A DNA stretch of 64,000 nucleotides from Dallia pectoralis. Its lineage: Eukaryota; Chordata; Actinopteri; Esociformes; Umbridae. Made by a program: the position numbers and the translations under genes. Where the stretch lies: the NCBI GenBank assembly GCA_029465975.1, contig CM055742.1:1973622-2037621 (forward strand), given 5' to 3'. Position 1 is the stretch's first letter. Every line of letters starts with the position of its first letter. Under the pieces are notes generated by a model, which saw nothing but the letters and a program-made list of their open reading frames with translations, did not search any database and had not been told where the DNA came from. Positions 57,601 to 63,308 of this stretch are shown here, one piece after another.

Positions 57601-60600
57601 ACCCCACAAGCCCTGCTGGTAGGTACTCACCACTATACCGTGAGCACCCCACAAGCCCTGCTGGTAGGTACTCACCACTGCCTACCGTGAGCACCCCACA
57701 AGCCCTGCTGGTAGGTACTCACCACTGCCTACCGTGAGCACCCCACAAGCCCTGCTGGTAGGTACTCACCACTGCCTACCGTGAGCACCCCACAAGCCCT
57801 GCTGGTAGGTACTCACCACTGCCTACCGTGAGCACCCCACAAGCCCTGCTGGTAGGTACTCACCACTGCCTACCGTGAGCACCCCACAAGCCCTGCTGGT
57901 AGGTACTCACCACTGTCTACCGTGAGCACCCCACAAGCCCTGTTGGTAGGTACTCACCACTGCCTACCGTGAGCACCCCACAAGCCCTGCTGTTTCAGAG
58001 ATACTTTGACCCAGTTGTCTGGCCATAACAATTTGACCTTTATCAAAGTCACTCAGGTCTTTACACCTGCCCATTTCTCCCGCGTCGAACATAACCTACC
58101 CAGAACTGGAAATGTGTCCTTGTTAGGAGATGATCAACGTTATTCACTAAAGATGTGAGTGGTCATAATGTTTTGGTTCATTGTGTGTTTGTGTGTGTGT
58201 GTGTGTGTGTGCACCTTGATGCTTTTTAAATGAGTTTTTATCAACTGTCCACAACATTTGTAAAATTAATTAATTACGTAACTCAACAATTTCTCGAGCG
58301 ATCCATTTAACTTAAAATAAAATTTCAATAATGTGATCAAGAAAGATGATGACGATGGATGATGCTGCTGGATGAAGAGCAAACAAATGACGTTGGGAGA
58401 AACTAAATGGGTATTGGTTAGGGAGGGATGCATTGTGTGTTAGCATAGCATAGCATAGCAACCAGGGATCCACAGGTAACTGGACACATACCAAGGTTAA
58501 TCAAACAGCCACTATTGTGTTCTAAGCAATTCAATTCCTTGGCCTGAACACTCCATTAAGAGAACTACTCTACCCACAATACAATGCGATGTGACTACAG
58601 ATTGTTCTAACGGTTGACCAATACAGAGGCTGCATTGGTCACCTAGGATAACAATGCACAGGCAATAAGCATTAAGAAACAAAAACAGATGTCTCAGCTT
58701 ACATTTCTTGTCACTCTTCTCACTCTGTAAGAATAGAGGATTGGAGACCACATTATTAATACACTGCTGAAACACACACGTTTTAATAATACACTACTGA
58801 AACACACACAAGGTCAACAGAGGTCTTGAAAAGCGTTTGTTTTACCTCGTCATCTGGGTCCGGGTCTGAATCAGACTCCTGAAGAATAGATGGGGAAGAA
58901 ATAAAGAGGATAATTACAAAGCGTGTAGAGGCTACTGGTCTTCAACCAGACACTAGATAAAACCACCAGTTAAAACCGCCAGTATCCTGGTCTCTGATTG
59001 GAGGACAAGAAGTAAAACACCCAGGTGTTCTGGCAGTAAAACACCCAGGTGTTCTGGCAGTAAAACACCCAGGTGTTCGGGCAGTAAAACACCCAGTTGT
59101 TCTGGCAGTAAAACACCCAGGTGTTCTGGAAGTAAAACACCCAGGTGTTCTGCCAGTAAAACTCTCAGGTGTTCGGGCAGTAAAACACCCAGGTGTTCTG
59201 GAAGTAAAACACTCAGGTGTTCTGCCAGTAAAACAGTCAGGTGTTCTGGCAGTAAAACACCCAGGTGTTCTGGGAGTAAAACACCCAGGTGTTCTGGAAG
59301 TAAAACACCCAGGTGTTCTGCCAGTAAAACACCCAGGTGTTCTGGCAGTAAAACACCCAGGTGTTCTGGAAGTAAAACACCCAGGTGTTCTGCCAGTAAA
59401 ACACCCAGGTGTTCTGGCAGTAAAACACCCAGGTGTTCTGGAAGTAAAACACTCAGGTGTTCTGCCAGTAAAACAGTCAGGTGTTCTGGCAGTAAAACAC
59501 CCAGGTGTTCTGGCAGTAAAACACCCAGGTGTTCTGTCAGTAAAACACCCAGGTGTTCTGGCAGTAAAACACCCAGGTGTTCTGCCAGTAAAACACCCAG
59601 GTGTTCTGCCAGTAAAACACTCAGGTGTTCGGGCAGTAAAACACCCAGGTGTTCGGGCAGTAAAACACCCAGGTGTTCGGGCAGTAAAACACCCAGGTGT
59701 TTAGGTATAATCTAACCTTGCAGTAGGTGGGCAGCGTGATGTTCAGGTTGCAGATTGCATTGTGGGTAAGACTACGGTAGGTCCGGGGTTCCCTTGTGAA
59801 AGATAGTCTGCCACACGGCTCCTGGGCGCTGTCACGAATCTGTTGATGAATGAATCAGTCAGCCAATCAGACAGCCAATCAGTTGGCCAATCAGTCGGCC
59901 AATCGGCCGGCCAATCAGTCAGTCAAACAACTTGAAGCGTGTCAGTCCAGTAATGTTGTGACGCGCATTACCTTGATAAAGAGTGCCAGGCGGTTCTCTT
60001 TAAAAGCGTAGAAGCTGAAGACGTGGTGCTGTCCACTCTTAGTCAGAGGAACCAGGTTCCCAAAGCAGTCGGCATAGAGTGGCTTCCCTTCTAAAACCTG
60101 CAGATTAGAACAGACAGCAGATAAACAGTTAAGAGACCAGAGTCTGGTTGGTTGAAACAGACAATTAGGTAGGTTGTTTGTTGACATCTTTACTATTTAT
60201 TATCATCTGAAAAATAGTCACCCCACCTACACGTCCTCCTCCACCTCCTTCTCCACCCTCACCTCCACATCTCTGCTCCTGGCCACCTCCGTGAAGTTCT
60301 CCTGCTGTTCAAGAGTCTTGTCCATCTTGTCGTCCGTCATACAGAAGCAGCGCAGTCGGGCCTCGATGGGGTCCAGCGTCTTGGCGAAGATAACGAACTT
60401 GGCCATGTAGGGAACGCAGATGAGCTCCCGGTACAGCTGGGTGGAGAAACTCACCGACTCCTGGGTCTGGCGGCAGTCGATCAACCAAAACCTACCGGCA
60501 GCGCAAAGGACCCGTTTCACCGGAATACCAGGTTTTGCCATTTACACGGGTAAACCAATCCGATTGTTTCTAAACTATCTGGTGTATCGAATAACTGGCC

Positions 60601-63260
60601 AGTTAAAAAAACATCTGATGTGGTGATGTGTGATCTTATTTTTGCTGCAGGTGAAACTAATCTAGGGAACAGGGTGTAATTCAGCTGCACCCATGTAAAC
60701 AGTAGCCCACGACGTAAACAACCTAGCACACTATCTAGGGAACAGGGTGTAATTCAGCTGCACCCATGTAAACAGTAGAGCAGATGTTACCTGGCTGATA
60801 CGTTGGTGGTGAAGGAAACACATTGGTTGATGAAGGTGAGTGGCGTCGACCCAGTGATGTCTTCCCATTGGGCAGGAGTTGTTCCACCTAGAAAACCAGG
60901 AAGAAACCCAAAAAGGAAACCAGGAAGGAACACCATGTGAGTCTGCCGGGAAAACAACCTGTGGTGTTTTCACAAAAACAGACTATGTTGTGTGTTAAGA
61001 CTAAAGATGACCACTGAATATTCATTGGTCAGTCAACCAATCAACCGTCATGTACCGGTGATGCTGCAGAGGAGGCGCAGTGTGGGCGTGTCCCCCCCGA
61101 AAACGTTTTCTGTCCCGTCATCGGTCGAGCTTTTGGGAACAGGAATAGTCATGGTGATTGGCTTATGGAACTTCCGCCGCCTGGGCTCCAAGGTAACGAT
61201 AGGGCTGAATGTGGCTTTGTTACCCAGAATCCTCCTAACCAGGTCCACACTGATTGGCTGAGCCTGGAAGGGGAGTGGACACGAGTCTGGAACTCACTCT
61301 TAGTGACCAAAAAATGTGTTCTTGTGTACACACACACACACCTACACACACACACCTACACACACACCTACATCTACACACACACCTTCACACACACCTA
61401 CACCTACACACACACCTACACCTACACCTACACACACACCTACACCCACACACACACCTACACCTACACACACACCTACACACACACACCTACACACACA
61501 CACGCCTACCTGCAGTCCGACTCTGATCTTCTTGGTCAGCGCACCCTCAGGGAACACAGCTTGTACCTGAGGAACCAGGATGCTGCTTAACACCCCGCCC
61601 TCTGGACCAATCAGGTGGCTGTCCTGCTTGATGCGCGACACCACCGCAAAGTACTGTGGGAAATCCCGCGTGATAATGCGGCAGATCCTCTTCTTCTCCA
61701 GCTCCTCAGGAGAGTCCAGCTCTACAGGAGTATAAAAATGGGAGGAGAGGGAAAACAGGGTCATTTCAGAGGACAGAGAGGTCATCCAGAGGTCAGAGGT
61801 CCAGTTAGAAGGTTAAACATGGTTTCCACATTACAACCACCCCCTTTTATACTCCATCCGCTTCTTGCCTCTCCTCCCCTCTCCTCCTCCTCCCCCTCCC
61901 CTCTCCTACTCCTCCCCTTCCCTCTCCTCCTCCTCCTTCACCCCTCTCCCCTCTCCTCTCTCCTCCTCCTCCTCCCCCTCCCCTCTCCTCTCTCCCCTCT
62001 CCTCCTCCCCTCCCCCTCCCCTCTCCCTACTCCTCCCCTCTCCTCCTCCTCCTTCACCCCTCTCCTCCTCCTCCCCCTCCCCTCTCCTCCTCCCCCTCCT
62101 CCTCCTCCCCCCCCTCCCCTCTCCTCTCTCCCCGCTCCTCCTCCCCTCTCCTCCTCCTCTCCTCTCCCCTCCTCCTTCCCCCCCTCCCCTCTCCTCCTCC
62201 TCACCCCTCCCCTCTCCTCCCCCTCCTCCTCCTCCTCCCCCTCCCCCTCCCATCCCCTCCCCTCTCCCCCCCACCTTCATCCATGCCGTTCAGTATTTGG
62301 TTGAGCTCCTCCTCAGTGTATTCACAGTGATGTTCTCTCCAGTTCTCTCCCGTCTCACTCCTCAGGATGACCAGCTCTCGTTCTGTCCCCCGCAGAGCCG
62401 CAAAGTGTGGGATCTCCACAATTACGGGCCTGGGAGGGGAGGGCAAAGGTCACAGGGTGTCACAGGGGGAAATGTCACGATAACGAGAGGGCAACACAGC
62501 TCAGGATGCGGGAGATTAACTTTGAGATCATTTAAAGAAACATTCAGGTAACATAAAAATAATTAACCTATGGAAAAAATATGAATGATTTAAAAAGTTC
62601 CAAAGTAAAATACAAACCACATTATTATAATATGGGGAAAAGACACAGATGAAGTGGAATAGTGCAAGAACAGATTGAAACAATAATACCAGACAAAACA
62701 ACGACTGGAACTCAAACGTGGAAAAGAAAGGAAACAAGTCAGGAAAAGTCCAGAAAGGTAAAGAAGAGTCAGGAAAGGTCAGGAAGTATGCAGGTGGGAT
62801 ATAAGACACCAGGAAGTATGCAGGTGGGATATAAGACACCAGGAAGTATGCAGGTGGGATATAAGACACCAGGAAGTATGCAGGTGGGATATAAGACACC
62901 AGGAAGTATGCAAATGGGATATAAGACACCAGGAAGTATGCAGGTGGGATATAAGACACCAGGAAGTATGCAGGTGGGATATAAGACACCAGGAAGTATG
63001 CAGGTGGGATATAAGACACCAGGAAGTATGCAGGTGGGATATAAGACACCAGGAAGTATGCAGGTGGGATATAAGACACCAGGGTTCAGGAAGTATGCAG
63101 GTGGGATATATGACACCAGGGTTCAGGAAGTATGCAGGTGGGATATATGACACCAGGGTTCAGGAAGTATCATTGGCCAGTTGAAGCTTGCGGTGTTCCG
63201 GTGTTTATGTGTAGTTTGTGTGTGTGTTTACTTTGTGAATTGAGTGTATGTTGTTCATGT

Positions 63261-63308
<48 letters not shown>

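Noticed and set aside
59237..59452. Minus-strand YWQNTWVF frame
   Set aside because: 24-nt minisatellite in an ank2 intron with no splice support.
61615..62304. Ser/Pro-rich frames on both strands
   Set aside because: Translation of the polypyrimidine tract; only the ank2 exons at either end are real.
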